The position numbers and the translations under genes are program-made. The notes below the pieces were generated by a model. It saw only the letters and a list, made by a program, of their open reading frames with translations. It searched no databases and was not told where the DNA came from. Positions 1-7,761 of a stretch of DNA of 28,998 nucleotides are shown here, piece by piece. The stretch is taken from NCBI GenBank assembly GCA_030067055.1, contig JASJAL010000007.1, positions 1 through 28,998 on the forward strand. The letters run 5' to 3'. Numbering within the stretch: position 1 is the first letter of the stretch; every line of letters begins with the position of its first letter. Source of the DNA: Kiloniellales bacterium (GTDB lineage: Bacteria > Pseudomonadota > Alphaproteobacteria > Kiloniellales > JAKSBE01).

Positions 1-610
1 CCAGGGTCGAGACCATGGGCGAGACCGATTCGATGTCCGAGGCCTTCTCCGGGTCGACGCCCGACAGGGCGATGATGAAGCCGACCACCGTTCCGACAAG
101 TCCGAGCAGGACCAGGCTGCCGGCGATGTGCCGGATGCCCGAGATCCGCTGGCTCAGCTTGATCCGCATCGCGGAGGAGAGGATTGCGCGGCTGCCGTCG
201 CTGCGGCCGCGGATCTGGGCAAGGTAGGCAGCGGCCTTGGACGGCACCAGGGGATCGAAATCGTGCAGCAGGTTCAGCTCGCGGCTGGTCTGCCAGACCC
301 TCAGCGCGCAGTACACCAGGCCGACCAGGAAAACCAGGAAGATGATCACGCAGAGGCGGGTCGGGTCGGCGATCAACACCATCTCGACGAAACCCTGGAA
401 CCAGGCGGCCCCGAGCAGGGCGAAGGCGATGATGTTCAGCAGCGAGAAGCGGAATAGCAGGAGAAACTGGAAGGGCGTCCGCTCGTTGGGCCGGAACTGT
501 GCCATGATCCAGGCCAGCTGGCGGTTGCCGTCGAAGCTGTCCGGGCTGCGGAGTTCGGCGCCTGCGTTCAGGCCGTGTGCCTCTCTAGCGGCTGGGGCGG
601 TCGGTCCCAT
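1..610 (-). CDS. MotA/TolQ/ExbB-type proton channel family protein (3' end outside window)
   Basis: About 203 residues are visible before the gene runs off the left edge. The minus strand reads MGPTAPAAREAHGLNAGAEL from an ATG at 608-610, preceded by an AGGAGAG ribosome site. Two hydrophobic helices follow (near residues 48-70 and 82-100), then a soluble stretch with an LLHDFDPLVPSKAAAYLAQI segment, then a third helix with LVLLGLVGTVVGFIIALSG. That Gly-rich third helix after a cytoplasmic loop is the pattern of the MotA/TolQ/ExbB family, in which the channel subunit uses proton flow to drive a partner in the periplasm or outer membrane. No partner (MotB/TolR/OmpA type) is visible, because the downstream side is cut. 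The gene is in the same orientation as the type I secretion operon beside it but is separated from it by about 230 bases. The family call is fairly sure; the partner and job are inference. Confidence 0.75.
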   Translation of the reverse strand, partial: MGPTAPAAREAHGLNAGAELRSPDSFDGNRQLAWIMAQFRPNERTPFQFLLLFRFSLLNIIAFALLGAAWFQGFVEMVLIADPTRLCVIIFLVFLVGLVYCALRVWQTSRELNLLHDFDPLVPSKAAAYLAQIRGRSDGSRAILSSAMRIKLSQRISGIRHIAGSLVLLGLVGTVVGFIIALSGVDPEKASDIESVSPMVSTL

Positions 611-712
611 CTGCGCTCTCCTCGTGTCGTCAGGCCCTTGGGCGGCGACCGGCTCTTGCCGTAGAGAGAGTCTCGCATTCCTGCGAAGCCGCCGGGCGCC
701 TCGGCCCCGGGC

Positions 713-741
713 AATATCTGAGTCTAGGAGTCTAAGGTTAA
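713..741 (-). promoter_or_regulatory. Candidate sigma-70 promoter for the channel-subunit gene, with a direct repeat in the spacer
   Basis: On the minus strand, TTAACC (736-741) and GATATT (713-718) are separated by exactly 17 bases, each matching four of six consensus positions. The spacer holds two copies of TAGACTC (plus-strand GAGTCTA at 720-726 and 728-734), eight bases apart, which could be an operator. The gene starts about 100 bases downstream at 610. This is an eye-fit only; no transcript evidence. Confidence 0.35.
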
Positions 742-759
742 CGCAGGCTTTACGGCCCC

Positions 760-806
760 AGAGCACGATCGCGCCACCCTGGGACGGTGTGACGCGATCA
801 TGCTCT
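760..806. repeat. Intergenic palindromic element
   Basis: The arms AGAGCACGATCGCG (760-773) and CGCGATCATGCTCT (793-806) are inverted with one mismatch in 14, around a 19-base loop that itself contains CACC/GGTG. The element sits between the end of the HlyD-type gene (841) and the start of the channel gene (610). It could act as a transcription terminator or mRNA-stabilising hairpin for the secretion operon, but no T-tract follows. It could equally be a member of a dispersed intergenic palindrome family. No second copy was seen in this window. Confidence 0.6.
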
Positions 807-840
807 GAACCTTGCGGAGCCGATCTTGATCTAGGCGGGA

Positions 841-2199
841 TCAGCGCTCGTCGAAGGCGTTGTCGAGGGAGCGGTATACCGGCTTCAGCAGGTACTCCAA
901 CAGGGTCTTGCCGCCGGTGTTGATGCGGGCGTCGACCACCATGCCGGGCAGGATCAGGTTGCGCCCGGGCTGGTTGCCGACGTGGTTCTTGTCCAGGGAA
1001 ATCGTCGCCTTGTAGTAGGGCTCGCCTTGCTCGTCCTGGAAGGTCGAGGCCGAGACCTGGGTCACGGTGCCCGGGATCGTGCCGTAGCGGACCGTGTCGT
1101 AGGTGCTGATGCTGACCTCGGCCTTCTGGTCTACCTGGATGTGCCCGACGTCGCGGGGCGAAAGGCGGACCTCGGCGACCATGACGTCGTCAATCGGCAC
1201 GATTTCCATCAGGATCTCGCCGGGCGCGATCACGCTGCCCAGGGTCCGGGTGTTGAGGCCCTTGACCCGGCCCCGCACCGGCGCCCTGATGTCGAGCCGG
1301 ACCACCCGGTCTTCCAGCTTGGCCAGCAGCTCGGTCACCTGCGCCAGCTCGGCGCTGACCGTGCCCATCTCGTCGAGCGCCTCGTTGCGCAGGCGCGACT
1401 CCAGCTCGGCCAGGCTGCTCCGGGCCTCGGCCTTGGCCTCGCGGGCGCGGGCCTGCTCGCCGACGACCGCGGCCAGGTCGCCGCGCGCCTTGCTCAGGTT
1501 GCGCTTGGTCTCGAGGTAGATCACCCGCGAGACCAGGCCCTTCTTGAGCAGCTGGTCGCGCATTTCGACCTCTTCCTCGACGATCTCGACTTGGGTCTCG
1601 AGGCTGGTCCGCTGCTCCCCCAGGGCATCGATCTCGGCCTGGCGCTGATCGATTCGGGACAGCAAGACCTCGCGCTGGCTGTCGCGGGTCCGCCTCTGCA
1701 TCTCGAGGATCGCTTCCTGGTCGCGGATCAGCGCCGGAAAGGTCTCGCCGGCCGCGAAATCCGGCTCGCTGTCGAGGACGAAGGCGCGCAGCCGTTCCGC
1801 ACGGACGGCAAGGGCCGCCTGGCGCGCCCGGAGCTGCTCAAGCTCGCCTTCGGCGGCGGCGCGTTCCAGCAGGACCAGGACATCGTCGGCATCGACCAGC
1901 TGGCCCTCGGAGACCCGCAGGTCCGACACGATGCCGCCTTCGAGGTGCTGGACGACGTGAACCGAGCCGGCCGGCATGACCTGGCCGTCGCCGACCGCGG
2001 TTTCCTGGACCTCGGTGAAGCTGGCCAGCAAGACGAAACCGCCGACCAGGACGGAGAGGGTGATCAACAACTGGCGCAGCAGGCGGGGCGGACCGGCTTC
2101 CTCCAGCAGCAGGGGCTGGGAGAGGAAGCGCACGGTGCGCTGTCGGCCGCGCGCCTTGGCGGCGTCGTCTTGTTTCGGGAGGAGAAGGGGAGCATTCAT
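841..2199 (-). CDS. HlyD-family type I secretion periplasmic adaptor (membrane fusion protein)
   Basis: This 452-residue protein has the normal length for the HlyD/PrtE/LapC adaptor family, which links an inner-membrane ABC exporter to a TolC-type outer-membrane channel. A cytoplasmic N-terminus is followed by one membrane helix (about residues 42-62). Next come a beta half-motif (HVVQHLEGGIVSDLRVSEGQ), a long Glu/Arg/Leu-rich coiled coil (roughly 115-285) and the second half-motif with RLDIRAPVRGRVKGLNTRT. The C-terminal part ends in PGMVVDARINTGGKTLLEYL and PVYRSLDNAFDER, which is the conserved tail of the family. The ATG overlaps the stop of the upstream exporter gene as ATGA (2196-2199), so translation is probably coupled. 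The same frame stays open upstream into the exporter gene, but that extension is only shadow coding. No TolC-like gene is in the window. Confidence 0.95.
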   Translation of the reverse strand: MNAPLLLPKQDDAAKARGRQRTVRFLSQPLLLEEAGPPRLLRQLLITLSVLVGGFVLLASFTEVQETAVGDGQVMPAGSVHVVQHLEGGIVSDLRVSEGQLVDADDVLVLLERAAAEGELEQLRARQAALAVRAERLRAFVLDSEPDFAAGETFPALIRDQEAILEMQRRTRDSQREVLLSRIDQRQAEIDALGEQRTSLETQVEIVEEEVEMRDQLLKKGLVSRVIYLETKRNLSKARGDLAAVVGEQARAREAKAEARSSLAELESRLRNEALDEMGTVSAELAQVTELLAKLEDRVVRLDIRAPVRGRVKGLNTRTLGSVIAPGEILMEIVPIDDVMVAEVRLSPRDVGHIQVDQKAEVSISTYDTVRYGTIPGTVTQVSASTFQDEQGEPYYKATISLDKNHVGNQPGRNLILPGMVVDARINTGGKTLLEYLLKPVYRSLDNAFDER

Positions 2200-4373
2200 G
2201 CTGCGGCAGCCTTCTGCATTTTCGCAAGCACAGCCTCGGGGTTCCCGGCCAGCGCGACCATGCCGGAATCGAGCACGATCAATCGGTCGGCCAGGCGCAT
2301 GTGACTTGGACGCTGGGTGACGATGAAGACGGTCGCCCGGCCGCGCAGCTGCTGCAACTTGCGCATCAGCGCGGTGTCGCCGTCGGCGTCGAGGTGGTAG
2401 GCGGGTTCGTCGAGGAGATAGATCGGGGCCTGGGTGACGTAGGCCCTGGCCAGGATGATCTTTTGCTTCAGGCCGCGCGGCAGCTGGCGCTGTACCTGAT
2501 CGGTCAAGCGGGTCTCGAAGCCCTCGGGCAGCGCGAGGATGTCCTCCAGCAGGCCGGCATCCAGGGCGGCCTGCGCCAGCTCCGCGTCGCTGGCGGTCGG
2601 ATTGGCCAGGCGCAGGTTCTGGGCGATCGTGCCGTGGAACAGGTGGCAGATCTGCGGGACGTAGCCGATCGCGGTACGCAGCTCGCCGACGTCGAGCTGC
2701 CGGATATCGATGCCGTCGATCATCACCGCGCCGGCCTGGGGCTGATAGAGGCCGGCGATCAGCTTCAGGACCGAGGACTTGCCGACGCCGTTGGCGCCGG
2801 CCACGGCGACCATCTCGCCGGGCTTGACCGTGAAGTTGATGCCGAAGAGGGCCGGTTCGGAATCGGCCATGTAGCGCAGGCTGGCCCGGCGGAAGGCGAC
2901 CTCGCCCTTGAAGTTGCGCAGGCCCGAGCCGATCCGGCCCGGCTCCCGCTCGAGCTTGAGGCGCATCAGCTGGTTCATCTGCTTCAAGCCGAGCTTGACC
3001 TGCTCCAGGCGGGTCAGGCTGAGGAAGCCGACCTGCAAGGGCGACAGCACGCGCCAGACCAGGGCCATGGTGGCGATCAAGGCGCCGACGGTCATCGCGC
3101 CGTCCAGCACCTGCAAGGTCCCGAAGGCCGCGGTGGCGATGCCGGCGGCGAACATCAGGGTCTGGGACAGGGTCTGGGTGAAGGCGGAGATCCGGCTGGT
3201 CCGGAAGTTGGCGAGCGCCGCCTTGGCGGCGATCTCCCGGTAGCGGCTGCTCCAGGTGCGCTCCAGCGCGCACTGCTTGATCGCCCGCATGTTCGAGATC
3301 ATCTCGATGGCGAAGGACTGGCGCCGGGCCCGGGCCTCGCCCGACTCGGCCACCGCGGCGCGCATGCTGGGGACGATGGCGAGCGCCGTGAAGAAGAAGA
3401 TCGCGGCCAGGATGATCGGTATCCAGGCCAGGGGTCCGGCGATCACCGCGATGACGGCGACGAAGATGACCAGGAAGGGCAGCTCCAGAAAGACCCCGGC
3501 CAGCGGCCCGGTGAAGAATTCCCGCACGGATTCGAACTGCTTGAGGCGCGAGACCTGGGCGCCGATCGTCGCCCGCTCGGTCATCACGATCGGCAGGTGC
3601 AGGATCTGCTGCAGCGCCGCGGCGCCCAGGATGACGTCGATGCGCGCCCCGACGTAGGCCAGGATCCGGGCCCGCAGCATGCGCAAGGCGGCGTCGATGC
3701 CCAGGGCCAGCAGAACGCCGGCGAAGAGGAAACCCAGGGTCGAGAGCGAACGGCTCGGGATCACCCGGTCGTAAACCGTCATAATGAACAGCGGCACGGC
3801 CAGGGCGAGGACGCTGTTGAGGAAGGTGACCCCCAGCATCTGAAGGACCAGGCCGCGGAAGCGCAGCGCGACCGAACGGAACCAGTCGTCCTGGGGCTTA
3901 CGTTCAACCTCGGCGTCGGCCTCCTGCAGCGAGACGAAATAGGCCGTGCCCGCGATCGGGGCCAAGCCCTTGAACCCGACCTCCGAAGTGTCGCTGTCGA
4001 AGACCTCGAACCCGCCTTCACGGGCTTCCAGGACCACCATGGCGGCGCCGTCATGGGGGACGAAGAGGCAGGGCAGCAGCCGCGGGTCCAGGTGCTCCAG
4101 ACTGATCTCGGCAGGCCGGGTGACGTAGTTCAGGTTGGCCAGGAGGTTGCGCAGGTCAACGATGTCGAGGCTGTCGGCGAAGTGCGGCAGGGCTTCCGCC
4201 AGCTGTCTTGGGTTGCCGTGCCACCCCAGCGCCGAGAGCAGGGGCATCAGGCAGGCGGCGATGTCCGAGATCGCCCGGAATTCGCCCAGTTCGCCGCCTT
4301 GCAGGATCTGCTCCAGGCGATCGTGGCGCTGCTTCTGGGCGCTCTCGGCGCTCGCTGGGACCAGGGCGCCCAT
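2196..4373 (-). CDS. Type I secretion ABC exporter with degenerate C39-like N-terminal domain and degenerate ATP site
   Basis: This 725-residue half-transporter is the second gene of the operon. Residues about 34-152 resemble the C39-like domain of HlyB/LapB-type exporters, but the peptidase Cys-His pair is not recognisable: the usual histidine position reads GAAMVVLEA. A substrate-docking role is therefore likelier than cleavage. Membrane helices lie at about 180-450 and include LFIMTVYDRVIPSRSLSTL, typical of these exporters. The nucleotide domain has Walker A GANGVGKSS (K532) and Walker B IYLLDEP (E656). Its signature is LPRGLKQ (631-637) instead of LSGGQ, and the H-loop reads VTQRP, with Gln687 where histidine is expected. 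This points to a regulatory or low-turnover ATP site in a heterodimer with the preceding exporter. The ATG at 4371-4373 overlaps the previous stop as TGATG. Confidence 0.92.
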   Translation of the reverse strand: MGALVPASAESAQKQRHDRLEQILQGGELGEFRAISDIAACLMPLLSALGWHGNPRQLAEALPHFADSLDIVDLRNLLANLNYVTRPAEISLEHLDPRLLPCLFVPHDGAAMVVLEAREGGFEVFDSDTSEVGFKGLAPIAGTAYFVSLQEADAEVERKPQDDWFRSVALRFRGLVLQMLGVTFLNSVLALAVPLFIMTVYDRVIPSRSLSTLGFLFAGVLLALGIDAALRMLRARILAYVGARIDVILGAAALQQILHLPIVMTERATIGAQVSRLKQFESVREFFTGPLAGVFLELPFLVIFVAVIAVIAGPLAWIPIILAAIFFFTALAIVPSMRAAVAESGEARARRQSFAIEMISNMRAIKQCALERTWSSRYREIAAKAALANFRTSRISAFTQTLSQTLMFAAGIATAAFGTLQVLDGAMTVGALIATMALVWRVLSPLQVGFLSLTRLEQVKLGLKQMNQLMRLKLEREPGRIGSGLRNFKGEVAFRRASLRYMADSEPALFGINFTVKPGEMVAVAGANGVGKSSVLKLIAGLYQPQAGAVMIDGIDIRQLDVGELRTAIGYVPQICHLFHGTIAQNLRLANPTASDAELAQAALDAGLLEDILALPEGFETRLTDQVQRQLPRGLKQKIILARAYVTQAPIYLLDEPAYHLDADGDTALMRKLQQLRGRATVFIVTQRPSHMRLADRLIVLDSGMVALAGNPEAVLAKMQKAAAA

Positions 4374-6163
4374 CAGGCCGAAGCCTCCTCTTTCGGCCGC
4401 TGCGGCTCGGTCTTGAGCACGAGCTGGCTGTCCTGAAGCAGGAACTGGCGGTCGGCCAGGGCGAGCAGCGACGGGCGATGGCTGACCAGGATGATCGTGG
4501 CCTTGCCCTTGAGGCTGGCGATCGCGGTCTTGAGGATCTCGTCGCTGCGCTGGTCGAGCCCGGAGTTCGCCTCGTCGAAGAGCACGACCTTCGGGGTGCC
4601 GGCCAGCGCGCGGGCCATGGCGATGCCCTGCTGCAGGCCGGTCGGCAGGGCCTCGAAAGCGCCTTCGCCGACCCGGGTCTCGTAGCCGGCCGGCAAGCGG
4701 TTGATGGCCTGGTCGAGGCGCAGCAGGCTGGCGGCTTCCAAGGCCTGGTTGATCTTCGCGGGCCCGGCAAAGGACGTCAGATTGTCCATGATCGTGCCCT
4801 TGAACAGCATGGCGCTCTGCGGCAGGTAGGCGATCTGATCGCGCAGCGAATGCGGGTCGAGGTCGCGGATGTCCTGGCCGTCGAAGCGGACCGAGCCCTT
4901 GCTGGGCTTGAGGGCATTGAGAATCAGCATCAGCAGGGTCGACTTGCCGCTGCCGGTGTCGCCTCTGATGCCGATCACCTCGCCGCTGCGGATCTGCAGG
5001 CTGACGTCCCGGAACAAGGGCGGAGAATCGGGGTAGCCGAAGGTCAGGTTCTGGAGCTCGATCTCGCCCTGGATTTCGCCGGCCTGTTCCGCCTCGGCCC
5101 CGGCTTCGGGCTCCATGTCGAAGATCTGCTGCAGGCGCTCGCGGGCGACCGTGATGTTCTGGAACTGGGTCCAGAGCGACAGTGCGCGCAGGGGCGGCTG
5201 GACCGAGCGACCGGCCAGCAGGGTGCAGGCGGCCAGGCTGCCGATGCTCAGCTGGCCGTTGATCACCAGGATGGATCCCAGCGCGCCAACCCCGACCATG
5301 GTCAGGTTGGAGAAGCCGGCCCCGAGGCCCTGGGCCAGATTGCTGAAGAAGGTGGCGTCGTAGGTGCTGGCTGCGCTGCTCTCCTGGAGGCGGTCATAGC
5401 GGCGCTGCATCTGCGCCTCCATGGCCAGGCCCTTGACCGTGTTGATGCCGGTCAGCACTTCGATGATGAAGCTGTAGCGCCGGTCGTCCAGGGTGGCCCG
5501 GCTCTGCAGGGCCAGCTTCAGCCGTCGGCCGACCAGCACCGCCGCGCCCGCCAGCAGCCCGAGCGCCGCCATCGGGACGAGGACCAGCCAGCCCCCCATG
5601 AAGGCCACCAGGCCGAGGAAGAGCAGTACGAAGGGCAGGTCGACGATCAGGATCTTGGCTTGTCCGGAGAGGAAGTCGCGCAGGGTGTCGACGGCGGTCA
5701 GCCGGTCCAGGTGGACGCCCGGCGCCTCCCGCTCGAAGCTGCCGATGTCCGAGGAGACCAGCCGGTCGACCGCCCGGCACCCGGCGATCTGCTCGAACTG
5801 GGCGGCGTGCCAGCCCAGGATGTTGGAGCGGGCGACCCGCAGCACGGCGTCGATCAGGAGGGCGGCGACCAGGCCCAGCATCAGGATCAGCAGGGTATCG
5901 GTCGCGGTGTTCGGAATGATCCGGTCGTAGATCTGCAGCAGGACCGCCGGCAGGGCCAGCGAGAGCACGTTGATCGTCAGCGACGCCGCGGTCACGCCGC
6001 GCGAGGGACGCGGCAAGTTGTCGAGCTCGATGGCCGAAGGCGACCAGCGACCGCTCTTGGCGAGCTCAGCAAGGAGTGTGGTCGGCGACGACACTTGGGC
6101 TCCAAATGCAGATGCGGCGGCCAGGTCTGGTGGCCCGGTCCGCTTCGACAGGTCTTCGAGCAA
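4373..6163 (-). CDS. Type I secretion ABC exporter, first of a pair
   Basis: This half-transporter of up to 596 residues has a short N-terminal region, membrane helices at about 60-330 (with LQIYDRIIPNTATDTL) and a nucleotide domain. The nucleotide domain shows Walker A GDTGSGKST (K407), Walker B VVLFDEANSGLD (E531) and H-loop VSHRP (H562). The signature reads LPTGLQQ (506-512), not LSGGQ. Catalytic Glu and His are kept here, unlike in its partner. It has no C39-like domain. It heads the operon exporter-exporter-HlyD, and its TGA overlaps the next ATG by one base. The start is uncertain: 6163 is a TTG with AAGGGG only one base upstream, and an in-frame stop lies just before it (6176-6178). 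A GTG at 6094 with GGAG five to six bases upstream is a good alternative and would remove 23 residues. Confidence 0.9.
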   Translation of the reverse strand: MLEDLSKRTGPPDLAAASAFGAQVSSPTTLLAELAKSGRWSPSAIELDNLPRPSRGVTAASLTINVLSLALPAVLLQIYDRIIPNTATDTLLILMLGLVAALLIDAVLRVARSNILGWHAAQFEQIAGCRAVDRLVSSDIGSFEREAPGVHLDRLTAVDTLRDFLSGQAKILIVDLPFVLLFLGLVAFMGGWLVLVPMAALGLLAGAAVLVGRRLKLALQSRATLDDRRYSFIIEVLTGINTVKGLAMEAQMQRRYDRLQESSAASTYDATFFSNLAQGLGAGFSNLTMVGVGALGSILVINGQLSIGSLAACTLLAGRSVQPPLRALSLWTQFQNITVARERLQQIFDMEPEAGAEAEQAGEIQGEIELQNLTFGYPDSPPLFRDVSLQIRSGEVIGIRGDTGSGKSTLLMLILNALKPSKGSVRFDGQDIRDLDPHSLRDQIAYLPQSAMLFKGTIMDNLTSFAGPAKINQALEAASLLRLDQAINRLPAGYETRVGEGAFEALPTGLQQGIAMARALAGTPKVVLFDEANSGLDQRSDEILKTAIASLKGKATIILVSHRPSLLALADRQFLLQDSQLVLKTEPQRPKEEASA

Positions 6164-6178
6164 ACCCCTTATGATTTA

Positions 6179-6360
6179 GAGATTATTACTTGCTGTTTGG
6201 TTAATCGGCAGAATCGCTGTCCTAGCAACAGGATCGCTGCGAGAGGACAAGGTGCCAGGCGGCGAAAGCGGTCGGAAAGCCTGGAATTTGCGTAAAATTC
6301 AAAATACTGGCTGGCAGTTTAAAATACAGTTATAGAAACAGCTTTCCGGTTGTAGATATT
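6179..6360. promoter_or_regulatory. AT-rich intergenic region upstream of the secretion operon
   Basis: This 180-base stretch is much more AT-rich than its surroundings (6290-6360 especially). It lies upstream of the secretion operon and downstream of the EamA gene, both on the minus strand. It contains two copies of AAAATAC flanking an ACTG/CAGT inverted pair near 6303-6330. It is the natural place for the operon promoter. I could not settle on one well-spaced -35/-10 pair. There is no gene in it. Confidence 0.4.
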
Positions 6361-7326
6361 TTACAGCCGTTTTTTCTTGCGATTGCCGAACAGGGCGGGC
6401 CCCACCAGGACCACGGCGAGGCCCAGGCAGACCAGGATCAAGGCGGCGACCTCGGCCGGCCCGACGGCCTCGCCGAGCAGCAGCGAGCTGGCGAAGACGC
6501 CGACCACGGGGATCGCCAGCGTGCCGATCGCGGCGATGGCGGCCGGGAAGAGCCCGATCAGCTTGAACCAGGCCCAGTGGCAGAAGATCATCGGGAAGGT
6601 GATGGTATAGATCAGGGCGACCTGCGCCTTTGGGCTCAGGGCCGTCGGGTCCGGAACCCCTTCGATGAGGAGTGCGCCGACGGTCACCGGCAGTCCGCCG
6701 GCAAGCAGCTGCCAGCCGGCCAGGACGATGGTCGGCGTGGTCCAGGCAAAGCGCTTCAGCAGCAGGCTGCCGAGCGCCCAGGAAATTGCGGCGACCAGGA
6801 CCAGCAGCGACCCCAGCGGGGCGGTTCCGAGCACTGCGATTTCAGGACCGAGCAGGCAGGCGAGGCCGCCGAGTCCCAGACCCAGGCCCAGAAGCTTGCG
6901 CCGGGTCAGGGCTTCGCCGAGCAGCGGCGCCGCCATCAGGGAGGCCCAGAGCGGCATGGTGAAGGCGATGATCACCGCCCGCCCGGCCGGAATCAGGCTG
7001 ACGCCGTGGGCGGTGAAAAGGTGCCAGCCGGCGATCGCGAAGACCGCGCAAAGCAGAAGCGGCCCGATCTCCCGCTTCGGCACCCTGAGGTCCAGGCCAG
7101 AGAGGCGCGCGATCGCCAGCAGGGCGAAACCCGCGGGCAGGAGGCAGAGCAGCCGGAAACCCCAGGGCGACAGCTCGCCCAGGATGATCTTCATGGCCGG
7201 CCAGTTGCTGCCCCAGAACAGGGTCAGGGCGGCCAGCAGCAGGAACCCGGCGGGCGGCAAGTCGCCCGAGCCTCGCTGCGCGGCACCCGGGCCCGCCGGT
7301 GCCTTGCCTGGCTGCGCGTCAGGCAT
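6361..7326 (-). CDS. EamA/DMT-family membrane transporter
   Basis: The protein is 321 residues long and very hydrophobic, with about ten membrane helices arranged as two EamA repeats. The first repeat opens with LLLAALTLFWGSNWPAMKI, the typical start of drug/metabolite transporter (DMT) family members such as RhaT or YdcZ-like exporters. The second begins near SLLVLVAAISWALGSLLLKR. A Pro/Gly-rich cytosolic stretch of about 25 residues precedes the first helix, and the C-terminus ends in a basic NRKKKRL tail after the last helix. Substrate cannot be read from sequence; family members export amino acids, metabolites or drugs. Its ATG overlaps the stop of the DUF1289 gene by eight bases, so the two are probably one transcript. 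Confidence 0.9.
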   Translation of the reverse strand: MPDAQPGKAPAGPGAAQRGSGDLPPAGFLLLAALTLFWGSNWPAMKIILGELSPWGFRLLCLLPAGFALLAIARLSGLDLRVPKREIGPLLLCAVFAIAGWHLFTAHGVSLIPAGRAVIIAFTMPLWASLMAAPLLGEALTRRKLLGLGLGLGGLACLLGPEIAVLGTAPLGSLLVLVAAISWALGSLLLKRFAWTTPTIVLAGWQLLAGGLPVTVGALLIEGVPDPTALSPKAQVALIYTITFPMIFCHWAWFKLIGLFPAAIAAIGTLAIPVVGVFASSLLLGEAVGPAEVAALILVCLGLAVVLVGPALFGNRKKKRL

Positions 7327-7561
7327 CCGATCCCGACCGGCGCGCGGCGCAGCGGGTCAGGACCGCCTGTTTCTCGGCGGCGGACAGGATCGGCCAGTCG
7401 CGGATCTCGTCGACGTGGCGAAAGCAGCCGATGCAGAGGTCGCTGGCATCGTCGACCTGGCAGACGCTGATGCAGGGCGAGGGCACCGAGGTGTCCGGTA
7501 TCGCCCGGCGCGCCCTGCGCCGGCGCCGCCTTTCGCTGCGCTCGTCCTCTGCCACGGTCAT
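7319..7561 (-). CDS. DUF1289 family protein (small Cys-rich)
   Basis: This is a small protein of about 80 residues. The C-terminal half carries the DUF1289 hallmark SPCISVCQVDDASDLCIGCF followed by RHVDEIRDW, giving a C-x3-C-x8-C-x2-C pattern that could bind a metal or an iron-sulfur cluster. The function of the family is not established. The N-terminal half is Arg-rich (SERRRRRRARR). I chose the ATG at 7559-7561 because GGGAG lies about seven bases upstream. The ATG at 7571-7573 is an alternative, and the frame remains open further upstream but looks non-coding there. It overlaps the EamA transporter gene by eight bases, which suggests co-transcription. Confidence 0.8.
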   Translation of the reverse strand: MTVAEDERSERRRRRRARRAIPDTSVPSPCISVCQVDDASDLCIGCFRHVDEIRDWPILSAAEKQAVLTRCAARRSGSDA

Positions 7562-7761
7562 GCCGGCTCCCATGCCACCATCGCGCCCTTCGCCTCTAGG
7601 GCCGCGGCATCTTAGGGGCTTGCCTGGCAGCGTCCAGCGGCAAGAGCGACGGCGCCGGTTCTTCCTGCGACGCGGCCGTTTGCAAATGACCGGCCGCACA
7701 ATAGGATCGGCTGGCCAAGCCCGGGGCTTCGGCCCGGCATCAGGTTTGGGGGAGCACGACC

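Noticed and set aside
2200..3273. Upstream extension of the HlyD frame by about 358 codons
   Set aside because: The extension lies in another frame of the exporter gene and is Arg/Pro-rich noise. The ATG at 2199 with the ATGA overlap is a natural start.
2301..4436. Very long plus-strand open frame (over 700 codons) opposite the exporter genes
   Set aside because: It is antisense to clear ABC exporters. Its translation is rich in Gln, Gly, Asp and His with no motif, as expected from the reverse complement of GC-rich coding sequence.
4208..6295. Second long plus-strand open frame (about 695 codons)
   Set aside because: Antisense to the first exporter, with the same biased composition and no recognisable domain.
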